In this document: positions 45,241 through 54,600 of the stretch, piece by piece
Position numbering within the stretch: position 1 is the first letter of the stretch
Layout of the letters: the number at the start of each line of letters is the position of its first letter
Assembly (NCBI RefSeq): GCF_001956045.1
Contig: NZ_MRTH01000017.1
Location: 101,440-165,439, forward strand
Source of the DNA: Paenibacillus sp. FSL H7-0331
GTDB taxonomy: Bacteria > Bacillota > Bacilli > Paenibacillales > NBRC-103111
DNA: 64,000 nt
Direction: 5' to 3'
Notes under the pieces: generated by a model
What the model was told of the DNA's origin: nothing
The model's input: only the letters and a program-made list of their open reading frames with translations
Database searches by the model: none
Position numbers and translations under genes: made by a program

Positions 45241-45492
45241 TTATGATTCAAATGCAGTTCTTTCTGGAAACTTGCCGCCTTCCCTAATCAAACAAACCAC
45301 AAGCCTTTGAGCGGCTCTGTCAAAATAAAATTTGGAAGGAATATAAGAGTCAGGTAAAGTCTCTAACTCTGCAAATTTCTTCGTTACCTTATTCAATTCA
45401 ATTTTCCCCATGACAATTTCATTTGGACCAAATCGGTAAACAACGGTTTCATCATCTTCATGTTCTTTTAGCAGTAATACATACGAAGCCAA
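45241..45492 (-). CDS. Putative immunity protein for the adjacent decayed toxin
   Basis: 83 residues from the TTG at 45492 (a GTG two codons earlier is too close to the ribosome site GAGGAGGA). The acidic, beta-rich sequence (VLLLKEHEDDETVVYRFGPNEIVMGKI) resembles small immunity proteins of Bacillales toxin loci, but I do not recognise its family. The last codons and stop of the upstream toxin pseudogene overlap its ribosome site and start, the layout expected of a toxin-immunity pair. It appears intact although the toxin is broken. Confidence 0.65.
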   Translation of the reverse strand: MASYVLLLKEHEDDETVVYRFGPNEIVMGKIELNKVTKKFAELETLPDSYIPSKFYFDRAAQRLVVCLIREGGKFPERTAFES

Positions 45493-45494
45493 AT

Positions 45495-45878
45495 TCACTC
45501 CTCCTCAGGTGGATACAACGGACGACCAGAATCAACTGTCTATCGTGTGCAGTCCTATAATCTTTTTAAATATACCTTCAAATTTAGATTAAAAAAGTTC
45601 ATGATTTAATAAATCAATGTCTTGTTGTTGAAAGTCCCTTTTTGAAACTTGTCCCATGCTTGTGCAATTTCATAATCTGCTTCAAAACGTCCAACACCAT
45701 GTTCTTTAATATGCTCTTTAAAAAACAGATCGTCTTTTGTCCTCTAGATTCTATCCTCGGAAAATCCTGTATTTTTAGCAATACTCTGAACATCAACTTT
45801 CGATTTTCTAAAGGATTCATACATTGCATCAGCCGTATCAAGGTGCTTTAGATATTCATCAACTGAAAGTTCTCTCCG
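45495..45878 (-). pseudogene. Decayed C-terminal toxin cassette
   Basis: Conceptual translation from 45878 gives RRELSVDEYLKHLDTADAMY, then SIAKNTGFSEDRI, an in-frame TAG at 45744-45746, and DDLFFKEHIKEHGVGRFEADY followed by EIAQAW. Shifting frames then recovers QQDIDLLNHELF, a second stop, SKFEGIF, DYRTAHD and finally TVDSGRPLYPPEEE with a stop at 45495. I recall similar C-terminal modules in Bacillales polymorphic toxins but cannot name the family. At least one nonsense codon, a second stop and two frameshifts make it inactive. The first 12 codons lie inside the island repeat. Confidence 0.7.
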
Positions 45879-45956
45879 AAATCTTTATACAGGTATTACA
45901 TGGGTTAGATGTGTTATTGATTGAATGTTGGGTTCATTCGGCACTGGGCAGTCCCT
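45842..45956 (-). repeat. Island repeat copy 2, long form
   Basis: 115 bases. The upstream part encodes PVPNEPNIQSITHLTHVIPV and a stop; the downstream part encodes ELSVDEYLKH of the toxin pseudogene. The same two parts occur joined in copy 4. Confidence 0.85.
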
Positions 45957-46131
45957 ATTTCCCGTGATGAAAATATTCTGATAAGTCCTGATACTATAAT
46001 GGTCAACGCATCCCTATAGAAAGCTGCGAACTCATTATATTCATCAAGACCCTTACACCGTATCTATCGTTTTGACGTTTTACATTGTTGCGATTATTTT
46101 GATAAAACCGTGAGAAAACGAAGATAACAAA

Positions 46132-46173
46132 AACAGGTCAATCATAGTGGTAACTGACCATAATCAACCTGTT
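46132..46173 (-). terminator. Terminator inside the cassette array
   Basis: AACAGGT and ACCTGTT form the base of a hairpin with an inner TGGT/ACCA pair; TTTTG follows on the minus strand. The surrounding 45957-46247 stretch has no intact gene; one short frame (KGLDEYNEFAAFYRDALTII) at about 45990-46060 might be another remnant. Confidence 0.6.
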
Positions 46174-46247
46174 CAATGTAACTGCATTATGCTATTTAGG
46201 TTATACATTTTGAAGCATTTATGTGCGTACAACCAAAATGGAGAAAT

Positions 46248-46318
46248 CTTTATACGGGTATTACATGGGTTAACTGTGTTATTGGTTGAATGATGGGTTC
46301 ATTCGACACTAGGTAGCC
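46248..46318 (-). repeat. Island repeat copy 3
   Basis: Minus-strand frame encodes NEPIIQPITQLTHVIPV and TAA, ending at the same codon as copies 1, 2 and 4. It lies downstream of the immunity pseudogene. Confidence 0.8.
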
Positions 46319-46369
46319 TAGCCGCCCCCACATGATTATGTTTGTAGCAATCACCTATACAACTTAAAT

Positions 46370-46777
46370 TTAATCAGCTTTCAAGCCTAAGATGTAATCT
46401 ACTCCTGCTTTAGTAGAATCGCTTGTTTCCCTGATTTTATATTCATCTTTATTATCAATTAACTTTTTACAAATTTGAATGTCTTGCAACAGTTCTTCAA
46501 TGTCGTTTTTATCTATATGCTCTTCAAATTTAGTGTCTTTCAGATAACTATCCAGTTTAGAATATATAAAATCAGCAATTTCTTTATATTTCAAACTCTC
46601 TATTGCAATAGAAACAAAATATAATGTTTTAGTAAACAAACTAACGTTTACTCTTCTCCAATCTTCTTCTAAAATTTTCGCTGAAACCTGCGCCACATTT
46701 AAACCCTATTCTTCAATATATTCCTCAAAGTCCAACATTACAGAATTTTTAATTCTTTCATAGCTTATCATGCTCAT
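46370..46777 (-). pseudogene. Immunity gene with in-frame amber stop
   Basis: The ATG at 46777, with AAGGACTGATAAT upstream, opens MSMISYERIKNSVMLDFEEY followed by IEE, then TAG at 46706-46708. The same frame continues GLNVAQVSAKILEEDWRRVN and runs to 46370, with FTKTLYFVSIAIESL inside, so one nonsense change splits what would be a 135-residue helical protein. A GTG at 46696 could restart translation of the last 108 residues. It lies 23 bases after the orphan deaminase fragment and is presumably its immunity partner. Confidence 0.7.
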
Positions 46778-46800
46778 ATTATCAGTCCTTATTTCATATT

Positions 46801-47135
46801 TTAAGAATAAACATTAAGCTTTATATTGGGGAACTTACGTCTAAATTCCATAATTAAATTTGTGCAACTTTGACAGGCGTCTAATTCTGTATATAAATCT
46901 ATTTTACCAGAAACATTAGGGTCTTTTATCTGAGAAGAAATATCTTCAAGAATTTTAGCCTCCGTATCATTGAGACGAGGAAATCTATCTTCAACATAGG
47001 TTTCAAAGGACTTTGTTTCTTTTGAATGAGTAAAATCCCCTAAGTTATTACCCAAACTATCAGAGGAATGAATTGACTATGCGCTTGAAATTCCTTTTTA
47101 ATACCAGTAATGCTTACATCTGCAACTGCGACATT
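46801..47135 (-). pseudogene. Orphan deaminase toxin cassette, frameshifted
   Basis: Two frames join near 47065-47085. The first reads NVAVADVSITGIKKEFQAHS, the second SSDSLGNNLGDF, then LNDTEAKILEDI, SGKIDLYTELDACQSC and KFPNIKLNVYS. It aligns with the C-terminus of the LXG toxin (FAEVDIVNIKEKEFFAHSS; DSDTEYKILNQIA; LFTELDTCLSC). The AHS and CxxC zinc-site positions of the deaminase fold are kept. It has no LXG trafficking domain, no proper start, and begins exactly where a repeat copy ends, so it is a displaced toxin tip. An 84-residue TTG frame (47055-46801) remains open. Confidence 0.75.
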
Positions 47136-47250
47136 GGTGCTTTAGATATTCATCAAGTGAAAGTTCTCTCCGAAAACTTTATACAGGTATTACATGGGCT
47201 AGATGTGTTATTGATTGAGTGTTGGGTTCATTCGGCACTGGGTAGTCCCT
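47136..47250 (-). repeat. Island repeat copy 4, long form
   Basis: 115 bases, nearly identical to copy 2 including the ELSLDEYLKH stretch, but then joined out of frame to the orphan deaminase. The divergence point, just after the minus-strand AAAGCACC, marks a recombination junction. Confidence 0.85.
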
Positions 47251-47324
47251 ACTACTTATACAATTTTAAACCTTCGTTTAATATCATGTAATCGAGATTC
47301 AACTACATCCATATCATCAGAATG

Positions 47325-47624
47325 TCATGACAAGTATGCTTCACTTGCTTCTTTGAGGTAAGCATAATAAGTAGAGTAATCCAGTACGATGGTTTCATCT
47401 TCATCAACTGCAGGATGATCAAAAAAATAACAAACTCCATTTTCTCCGAAGTACCCTTCTTCCCACTCTTCTAGTTCACCTGCAAATAAACACCAAATAT
47501 GCTCGTTACCAAACCCTTGCCCATTACAATGCTTTTCCAACGCTTTGATAAAGTTCCCATCTCCGATAGCAAAATAATAAAGGTCTATCAGTTTTTGTTC
47601 AGAAATATTTTTTTCATTTGACAT
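47325..47624 (-). CDS. CdiI-like immunity protein without toxin
   Basis: 99 residues, acidic. WEEGYFGENGVCYFFDHPAV and DETIVLDYSTYYAYL resemble the family annotated as ribonuclease toxin immunity protein CdiI. AAGGAG precedes the ATG with good spacing. No matching toxin lies beside it: upstream is the deaminase immunity gene and a short repeat, downstream is repeat copy 4. It may protect against toxins of neighbouring strains, as orphan immunity genes do. Confidence 0.7.
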   Translation of the reverse strand: MSNEKNISEQKLIDLYYFAIGDGNFIKALEKHCNGQGFGNEHIWCLFAGELEEWEEGYFGENGVCYFFDHPAVDEDETIVLDYSTYYAYLKEASEAYLS

Positions 47625-47651
47625 AAGGTTGTCTCCTTATTCTCCTTCAAA

Positions 47652-47700
47652 TGATGGGTGCTGGTTGAATAAAGAGTTCTTTCGGCACTGGGTAGCCCAC
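47652..47700 (-). repeat. Island repeat copy 5, short divergent form
   Basis: Shares GGGCTACCCAGTGCCGAA and ATTCAACCA with the other copies; its frame encodes GYPVPKELFIQPAPII and TGA. It sits 18 bases after the deaminase immunity gene. Confidence 0.65.
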
Positions 47701-47717
47701 CATTAGTAAGAATCTTA

Positions 47718-48086
47718 TTATTTTTCAATCCTAGAATTATAATCAATGGGCATTTCATTAAGTGAAACTAAGACATTATTTATTCTAGTAGTCAAGTCCG
47801 CAAGGTCTTCGTCTGATATCTGTCCAAGTAACTCGTCAGGGTTAAATTTAATTAACGATTCCTCAATAGATTTCAGATTACCGATTAAAACCTTTTGATG
47901 CGACAAAATTATTTCTCCCATAGCTGTAGAAACTATAATATTCTCGATTATCCCTTCATTCCGCACCGTCTCAAAATCATATGACGTTCTTGCAAGTGCA
48001 TGTTGGTTACTCAGTTTTTTTTCAAGATAATTGTTATAGTTTCTATTCACAGCTTCAAATAGCTCTTCATATCCCCAATCATCCAT
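47718..48086 (-). CDS. Immunity protein of the LXG deaminase toxin (Imm3-like)
   Basis: 122 residues, helical and acidic, starting MDDWGYEELFEAVNRNYNNY. The start and the helical layout recall the Imm3 family, which I associate with deaminase toxins, but this is from memory. GAGAGGAG precedes the ATG. The gene begins 26 bases after the toxin stop, the usual toxin-immunity order. It should neutralise the toxin in the producing cell's cytoplasm. Composition is AT-rich like the toxin tip and unlike the LXG part. Confidence 0.72.
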   Translation of the reverse strand: MDDWGYEELFEAVNRNYNNYLEKKLSNQHALARTSYDFETVRNEGIIENIIVSTAMGEIILSHQKVLIGNLKSIEESLIKFNPDELLGQISDEDLADLTTRINNVLVSLNEMPIDYNSRIEK

Positions 48087-48112
48087 AAAGTGTTACTCCT
48101 CTCAAGAGACTT

Positions 48113-49945
48113 TTATTTAATTCTATTTCCATTGTTATGAATAACTTCTACTGTTATATTTTTGTATTTAGAAGTGAATTCAGCTATAACTCTGTTACAA
48201 CTTAAACAAGTGTCAAGTTCTGTAAACAATTTAATTGTACCAACAGTATCTGTTTTCCCCTTCAACTCAGATGCAATTTGATTAAGTATTTTATACTCTG
48301 TATCTGAATCTCTTGGATACCATACACCTTCCTTATTAGGAGCATCAGTAGCCTTAAAAACTGGATTTTGTGGTTGTATTGATATATTCGGAACTCTTTC
48401 ACTTAAAGATGGACTGAATTCATCAATACTGCTATGTGCAAAAAACTCCTTTTCTTTAATATTTACTATATCAACCTCAGCAAATGCAAAATTGCCTGAT
48501 TTTTTATAGTCACTTGTTAATAGTGATCTTAATTCCTTTACCCTACTGATAATATGAGCTTCTTTTATAGCATCAATGGTTCTAGTGGGGTAGAGATTAC
48601 CCGTCCCCTTGTTCAACTTCTCAAGAAGCTCCTTTTCTCTCTGTAAATACTTATCGAAATTGGAGGCTTCACGAGCTTTTTTACTTTCTTCAATGTTTCT
48701 CAGTATTTTCTCTCTATCATAAGGTGGTGAGTCAATCCCCTTTTTACCCATCCCCTCAGCATCTTTCAGTTCCTTCACCAAGGGGCTATTACCGGTATTC
48801 TTCGCCTCCTCTACGGCCTCAGTGACGTTCAGCGGCTTAAGCTTCGGTACCCGTTCGATCGTTCCTAACGCTTTGGCAAGGGCTCCCATCCCTTTGGTAC
48901 CTGCTACCGCTATCGCTACCTTGGCTGTATACTCACCCATTTGTTCCGCCCTCTGCTCCAGACCCCCTTCCTTCCAGCGCTCCAGTTCCTTGGTTACTTC
49001 TTCTCCCAATGCATCCGTGATCGGCGTCAGATAGGCCGGATCACCCGTTGTCGCATAGTTGTACACCATTCCCCCCAAGACTTTCATCGCTTCCGCCGTT
49101 TCCGTGGCCGCTTCCTTGCTTTGATTTATCGGATCACTCCAGAACTTCAAGTATCCTTTGGCTATATCCTCAACCACTTTCAGCTCACCTTGTTGGAAAT
49201 GCTGAACGAATTGACCCGCCTGTCCGACTAATTCAACCGTACTGTCGCCCACGCTTTGCATATACGCTATCCCTTCATCGAAGTATCTCACATATTCTGC
49301 ATAAGGGGCAATCTGCTCGTAGGCTTGCTTATCCGTCTCCTTCATTTGTGCTGTACGCACATTAACCTCGCTTTGCCCACCTTGGCTGTAGGCTTTGGCC
49401 AGCTCCTGCATCCAACCCAGCAATTCCTGATGATATGCCTCCCATTGACCTCTCAATCGAATCCCGGACGCATTCGCATCCGCGAGCTCCTGAATGCTCT
49501 TTCCCCCACTAGCAAGCAGCGCGTTGCTTTTCATTTGTTCCATCATTAGGTTTGCCGGCGGCGGTACGCGAGTCCAACTCATGATACCTTCTACCACCTG
49601 TCGTGTCGAACTCATATATTTGATGATCGGTTCTCCATATCCTGACTGTCCCGTAAACCAGCGACTCCATAGGTTCCACGTGCTGGGACTTCTGGACGGT
49701 TCATCCGACTGCAGCTCACGAATCGCATTATACGTAGTCTGCAACACACTCACGATAGCTCCCAATTGATCGTTCGAACGTTTATAGGCAGCCTCTAGCT
49801 GGATGGTACCTGAACCTGATTGCGTATTCGCTATCCGGAGATACCCCTGGCTTTCCTTGTACATCTGCTCTATATTCCTTTGAGTTTCTTTGGCTTGATC
49901 CAGTAAAGGCTTGAGATGGTCCAGATCTACTGTCAGCTTCGTCAT
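48113..49945 (-). CDS. LXG-domain polymorphic toxin with deaminase C-terminus
   Basis: 610 residues. The N-terminal 200 (LTVDLDHLKPLLDQAKETQR; LQTTYNAIRELQ) form a helical LXG-type domain, which directs export through the type VII (ESX-like) system. A helical middle and Gly/Ala hydrophobic stretch (VAIAVAGTKGMGALAKALG) follow. The C-terminal 170 residues are a deaminase-fold toxin: FFAHSS, DTEYKIL, LFTELDTCLSC (Cys580, Cys583), like the toxin-deaminase family including BURPS668_1122. It probably deaminates nucleic acid bases in rivals. GGAGGAG precedes the ATG. The DNA becomes visibly AT-rich after about 48790, suggesting the tip was acquired separately. Confidence 0.85.
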   Translation of the reverse strand: MTKLTVDLDHLKPLLDQAKETQRNIEQMYKESQGYLRIANTQSGSGTIQLEAAYKRSNDQLGAIVSVLQTTYNAIRELQSDEPSRSPSTWNLWSRWFTGQSGYGEPIIKYMSSTRQVVEGIMSWTRVPPPANLMMEQMKSNALLASGGKSIQELADANASGIRLRGQWEAYHQELLGWMQELAKAYSQGGQSEVNVRTAQMKETDKQAYEQIAPYAEYVRYFDEGIAYMQSVGDSTVELVGQAGQFVQHFQQGELKVVEDIAKGYLKFWSDPINQSKEAATETAEAMKVLGGMVYNYATTGDPAYLTPITDALGEEVTKELERWKEGGLEQRAEQMGEYTAKVAIAVAGTKGMGALAKALGTIERVPKLKPLNVTEAVEEAKNTGNSPLVKELKDAEGMGKKGIDSPPYDREKILRNIEESKKAREASNFDKYLQREKELLEKLNKGTGNLYPTRTIDAIKEAHIISRVKELRSLLTSDYKKSGNFAFAEVDIVNIKEKEFFAHSSIDEFSPSLSERVPNISIQPQNPVFKATDAPNKEGVWYPRDSDTEYKILNQIASELKGKTDTVGTIKLFTELDTCLSCNRVIAEFTSKYKNITVEVIHNNGNRIK

Positions 49946-50112
49946 CTGGTTTCTCCTCCGTATTCAACTGAGCCTTGTTTATCTACACCTTCCATCCTCA
50001 CGCTGCTCTTGGCTTCCAAGAAACAAACAAATAAGGATATAGCCACAATGACAATACCAACAAATGATAAAAAAGAGCCAATAACTGACGGGACGAACTT
50101 TATTAAGCTAAT
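49942..50112 (-). CDS. Small membrane protein frame lacking a clear start
   Basis: 57 codons after the stop of the stalk-protein gene and in the same frame, encoding one membrane helix (VIGSFLSFVGIVIVAISLFV) and a tail ending YGGETR. Its TGA overlaps the toxin ATG as ATGA, typical of translational coupling. There is no ATG, GTG or TTG before the helix, so the N-terminus may have been lost by recombination, or a rare start is used. The LXG remnant at 60 kb has only the tail of a similar frame upstream of it. Confidence 0.45.
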   Translation of the reverse strand: MSLIKFVPSVIGSFLSFVGIVIVAISLFVCFLEAKSSVRMEGVDKQGSVEYGGETR

Positions 50113-51462
50113 TCACCTAACAATATTAGTAAAATCGATAGCTGGAAGACGACTAAATTCTGTGTTCCTCCATAAATGAAACTCTTTCTCGTTGATGGTC
50201 ACTTTGTAATCCGATAAATTGTAAGGAGCTACAAAGTTAATCACGGCCATCTCTTCATTTCGCAAACTATCGTCAATCATGCCAATCTTCGCCCGACGGT
50301 CTTGCCCCTCCTGATACAAATAATAGAGCTTATCTCTATAATAAAACGGTTGTGTGAATGAGGTTCCCTTCAGCTTCTCAATCTTGTCTTTTCCCTTTTC
50401 GTCGAAATTGATCTGTCCGGTCTCATAGTCCAATTGTTTGGCTGTATTATTGGAAATAATATGTATTTTTTTAGAAGAGCGATTGATTATATACTGTGTA
50501 TTCGAATTTGAATTTTCAAATAATATGTTATTGAGATCTTTAATATCCAAAAGACCATTAGTAGCTTCCTCCGTATAAAGAGATACACTATTTTTGGCAC
50601 CTAGAATTACACCTACTTTACCATCATCATAACGAACGGCTGACATGATTTCTTTTTCTCTTTGATTAAACTTCCTAGCAACGTACACATCTTGCGTGAC
50701 AGAACCGGTTCCATCGATAGAGGATTTCAATACTCCATCCTGTGTGCGCCAGTACAGTGAGTTTTCATAAAAAAAGTATTGAAATGCTGAGGTTTCCTTC
50801 TTGACATATTTAAAATGATTATTTTGATAGACCCATTTTCTATTGTTCAAGTCTGCTATCGAGCAATAAAAGTCTACAAAAGGGCCACTCTTCAATTCTT
50901 CAGACCAGAACAAAAATAAATAGCCATCTCTTTCGTACATGTAAGGGTTTGTCCTTCCTAACTGGTTAGAAAAGTTAGTTGGATAGTAGCTTTCTCCACC
51001 GTAGTTAGGTACCGTAGGTTTCACACTGAACTTATCTACAATGTCTACACTATTGGTTGCCGGATCCCACGTGACGACCTTGCCCATGGACTCGGACACA
51101 AAACGCAATGGAACCATCGTATTGCCGTCAATGATCTTAGGCTCGACTTCAAGTAATTTCTGTTCATTATTTACTAAGACAGTTTTCTTTCCTATGCTCA
51201 TATCAATTTTCACAGCATCATTGGTTCCAGTCACACGCTTATTTGAAGATTCCCAGCTTACAGTGAGTCCAAACTCTTCAAAAACTCCCCGAAATGGCAC
51301 TAAAACACTTCCTACTTCCAAGACAGGAGGTACTTCAAAAGCTAAGGCTTTACCCTGATAATTTACTCGAATAGCAGGCTGATTTGTTTCACTAGCAAAG
51401 GCATTTGGAAGAAATGAAAAAAAGAGAGAAATTAAAGTAAGTAAACCTAATATCCTTTTCAT
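50113..51462 (-). CDS. Secreted stalk-domain (copper amine oxidase N-terminal) protein
   Basis: 449 residues from the ATG at 51462. A signal peptide (MKRILGLLTLISLFFSFLP) is followed by a stalk domain of about 110 residues: VPFRGVFEEFGLTVSWES, then MVPLRFVSESMGKVVTWD, the classic paired motifs. The remaining 300 residues are beta-rich, with repeated short Tyr/Trp strands that suggest a propeller or sandwich, but no family is recognised. It has no wall anchor besides the stalk. It lies between the giant surface protein gene and the LXG toxin gene. Confidence 0.75.
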   Translation of the reverse strand: MKRILGLLTLISLFFSFLPNAFASETNQPAIRVNYQGKALAFEVPPVLEVGSVLVPFRGVFEEFGLTVSWESSNKRVTGTNDAVKIDMSIGKKTVLVNNEQKLLEVEPKIIDGNTMVPLRFVSESMGKVVTWDPATNSVDIVDKFSVKPTVPNYGGESYYPTNFSNQLGRTNPYMYERDGYLFLFWSEELKSGPFVDFYCSIADLNNRKWVYQNNHFKYVKKETSAFQYFFYENSLYWRTQDGVLKSSIDGTGSVTQDVYVARKFNQREKEIMSAVRYDDGKVGVILGAKNSVSLYTEEATNGLLDIKDLNNILFENSNSNTQYIINRSSKKIHIISNNTAKQLDYETGQINFDEKGKDKIEKLKGTSFTQPFYYRDKLYYLYQEGQDRRAKIGMIDDSLRNEEMAVINFVAPYNLSDYKVTINEKEFHLWRNTEFSRLPAIDFTNIVR

Positions 51463-51527
51463 CCCATACAATCCTTTCTTAATTGACAGTTCCTGTAGTT
51501 CTTGATGGCCGGTTGAATGCCAGCATC

Positions 51528-51557
51528 CGGGAGAGCAGCTATTACCTGCTGCTCCCG
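51528..51557 (-). other. Hairpin between the giant protein and stalk protein genes
   Basis: CGGGAGCAGC and GCTGCTCTCCCG pair with a two-base bulge around an eight-base loop. No T-run follows, so it may only partly terminate transcription of the giant gene. Confidence 0.45.
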
Positions 51558-51611
51558 AAAGTTGGTTTCATTCACCTGCTTCTGCATAAACCCTTTATAT
51601 TCCTGAAGTTA

Positions 51612-54600
51612 CTATCTGGATCGGTGCTGCCTCCAATACCCGTCATCATCGATGGTTACCTGCACATCAGCTATTTTGGTATAACCTGTTGGCGTGTGAA
51701 CTGTGAATCGGAATGTAACATTCTGGTTATCCCATCTTAGCATCGTTTCATCCCACAGCTCTCCCGTCCATATCCCATCGAACGTTCCTCCGCTAGCCTT
51801 GTTCATTTCTGTATCGAATGAGGTTCCCAATATTTGTGATGTAGTTCGAATCACATTCCCCAAGGTCGCAGCCTTTAACAAGAAACGCTCACCCGGGAAA
51901 AATACTTCATAGCCGCGCGGACTTTCATCGGTCCTTGTCTTGGATTGGTTATATCTCTTTCGATTTGCGTTCCAATCGTCAGTATGGTTCACATATCCGA
52001 GAATCACCATTTCACTTACTCCAATGATTCGAGTTAAACTGTTGCTCACCCCGTATATGTCCGTCACTGTCAAGGTAACCTCATAATTGCCCGGCTGGAC
52101 AAAAGTGAGAAAGGGATCCTCTGTGTAACTTGATGTCTGCCCTGACGGATTTCGAATCGACCAGTTGGATGTTATCGTGTGGATATCAGGATCCGTCGAC
52201 TGATTAATCAACTGAATATGATCTCCTTCCCAAGCCGGTCCCTCAAATACAGCAACTGGTGGATTCACCTTCCAGGTAAATGCTGCTATTGGGGGGCGGT
52301 TGATATACATCCACTTGTAGGGTGACCAGCCTGAGTCGGCCCCATATTGATCCCAGACTTTAACCCTTACCATGAGTTTTTTACCTGCTGGTAAATCTAT
52401 AAATGGTGTATGCGTGTTGGTCCCGCTCGTCGTATTTTGAAGCATCATTCCGCTATCATAGACTACTCCCCCCGACGATTCTGCAACCTGAATCTGATAA
52501 TAACTAAAACTGTAGCCTGTATCAGGGTCGCTTTGATTCCAGCCTATTACAGGTCTGAAATTATTCAAAACTATGGTTGGGTTTGACTCCGTTCCAGAAG
52601 GGAAAGTTACTGAAGCACTCGGAGCTCTGTTAATAATAAACCATGTGTATGGAGACCATGCAGACCAGGCATACCCATCCGTAACTCTCACACGTATTTG
52701 AAGCAAACGATTTGAAGGTAAATCGGATCCTATCGTAAACGAATTATGGTTGGCCGTTGTGCCCTGCCAATGCTGTATAGTGGGCAGCACAGGCGTTCCA
52801 TCCTCATACAAAATATCAAACTCCGCATACGTATAATTCGTGCCTGGATCCGGATCAGATTGATCCCACTCAAATTTAGGCCTCACCGTATCAAAAAATG
52901 TAGGTGCCCATTGGGAACCGTCAGGTACCGCCATCACGGCTGAAGGTGGCCTGTTCGTAATCATCCATCCTATATTCGACCAATCCGATTTGCTTTCACC
53001 ATCCGATGTACGTACTTGAACCGAGTATTGACCTCCTATTTGAAGAGGGGTATCCATCGTCCAAGACCAGCTGTTACTGGATGTGTTCATAATTCTGTTA
53101 TTCATACATTCTATACAACTTCCCCAAATATCTTTTATTGCGATATCAAAAGTAGTGAATGTTGTAGGTACATCCATATCAAATTGATTCCACGTAATCG
53201 TCGGTAATAAGGTTACTGGACTCGGTGCCGCATACGTGCCGTTCGGAAATGTTAATTCAACCGTAGGCGGGTTGTTGGGAGGAGGCAGCACATCTGGAGG
53301 TACATCGATGGTTTGCTCGTTCCAATCGCTCCATGCTCGATATTCATCGCCCACTGCTTTGGCAATCGTATAGGTTCCCGATTCCTGCGGACGGATCAGC
53401 TGCCCATTAACCAATACACCGGAAGGCGTGATGTAATAGTACTTTTCATTATAAATTCCATGATTATATGCATACTCTGCCTGACAATTTCCAGTATTAT
53501 AGCATCGATCAGGGTCATAGGATGAGTCGTTCCAGTCTACCCTGCCATATTCGTTCAATGCGACGGCGTATATCGATAAAGGGCGACGATGCACAATCAG
53601 GCTTTGTGGATACCAATCCGAATACTTCGCATAGTCCGCAAATAATCCATCTCCATACAGCTGCCGGTGATCAGGGTGAGGATCATCCTTTACGCGATAA
53701 TCGATTTTGTAAACCCCAACCTTATCGAAGGTTAAGACTGGATTCGTAACCGTGCTGTTATTCAATGCTGAGTCTCCAGATTTGCCATCATTCGCGTCCA
53801 GTAGCTTAGTAGCCGAGATGATAGAATAAGGTAAATAAAGATCTATAGCTCTTTGCGTACTGATCTGTTCATAATGCCATTGCGTAGCCGGATCTAACCG
53901 TGGATCGTTTTCAGGATCTTTGTAAGTGACTTCATAGGTTACAGCGGTATCCACAATAGAAGTGCCTGCGGTATCATAACTTAGATCAGCATCTGACCAC
54001 TGAAAATTAAGTCCTTTGAACTCCGCATTATCAGTAGTGGAGTAAGGTCCCATAGTTCCTGATGAGAAAGTACCGTCCGTTACATCTATAGCTAGACCAT
54101 TGCCTTCATAGACTTTTATGCGTGTTCCAGTAAGCCTGATTTTATACGACACCCAGTTACTATTAATGGACGATCTGTTTACGGATGAAAGAATTGTTTT
54201 CCTGCCGTTAACAATACGAACCAATCGAAGAGAATCCCTGTAAGACTCCAGCCTGTACATATTTTTATGATCCTGAATTCTGAATCCAACACCTGCAGAC
54301 ATATTAAGATAATTCAGCTTTGATGTTCTCATATTCCAAGAAACAGTTCCATTAACTACCTGCTGAGAATAAGGGTTAATTAGCTGCCCATACGTGTAGT
54401 ACTCATTAGTTATTGGAGTTTGCGCAGTCTCTGGAGTATAAGAGTATATGCTGCCAGTACTGGAATCAACAATAGTGTCCTCATTGTATATGATTCCAGG
54501 TAATGTACCAGCTCCTGTCATGTGGCCTGCATTAACATCTCCTAAACCAATAGTTGGTGAAGTCATAATACCCCAACCACTTTGACCAACCGTAAAAGAG

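Noticed and set aside
45642..45851. Plus-strand 69-codon frame in the toxin island
   Set aside because: It is antisense to the toxin pseudogene, whose minus-strand translation shows a coherent toxin-like sequence.
51495..51530. Possible sixth island repeat after the giant protein gene
   Set aside because: Only short similarity (GGTTGAAT and a PDAGIQPAI reading) to copy 5; too weak to list.
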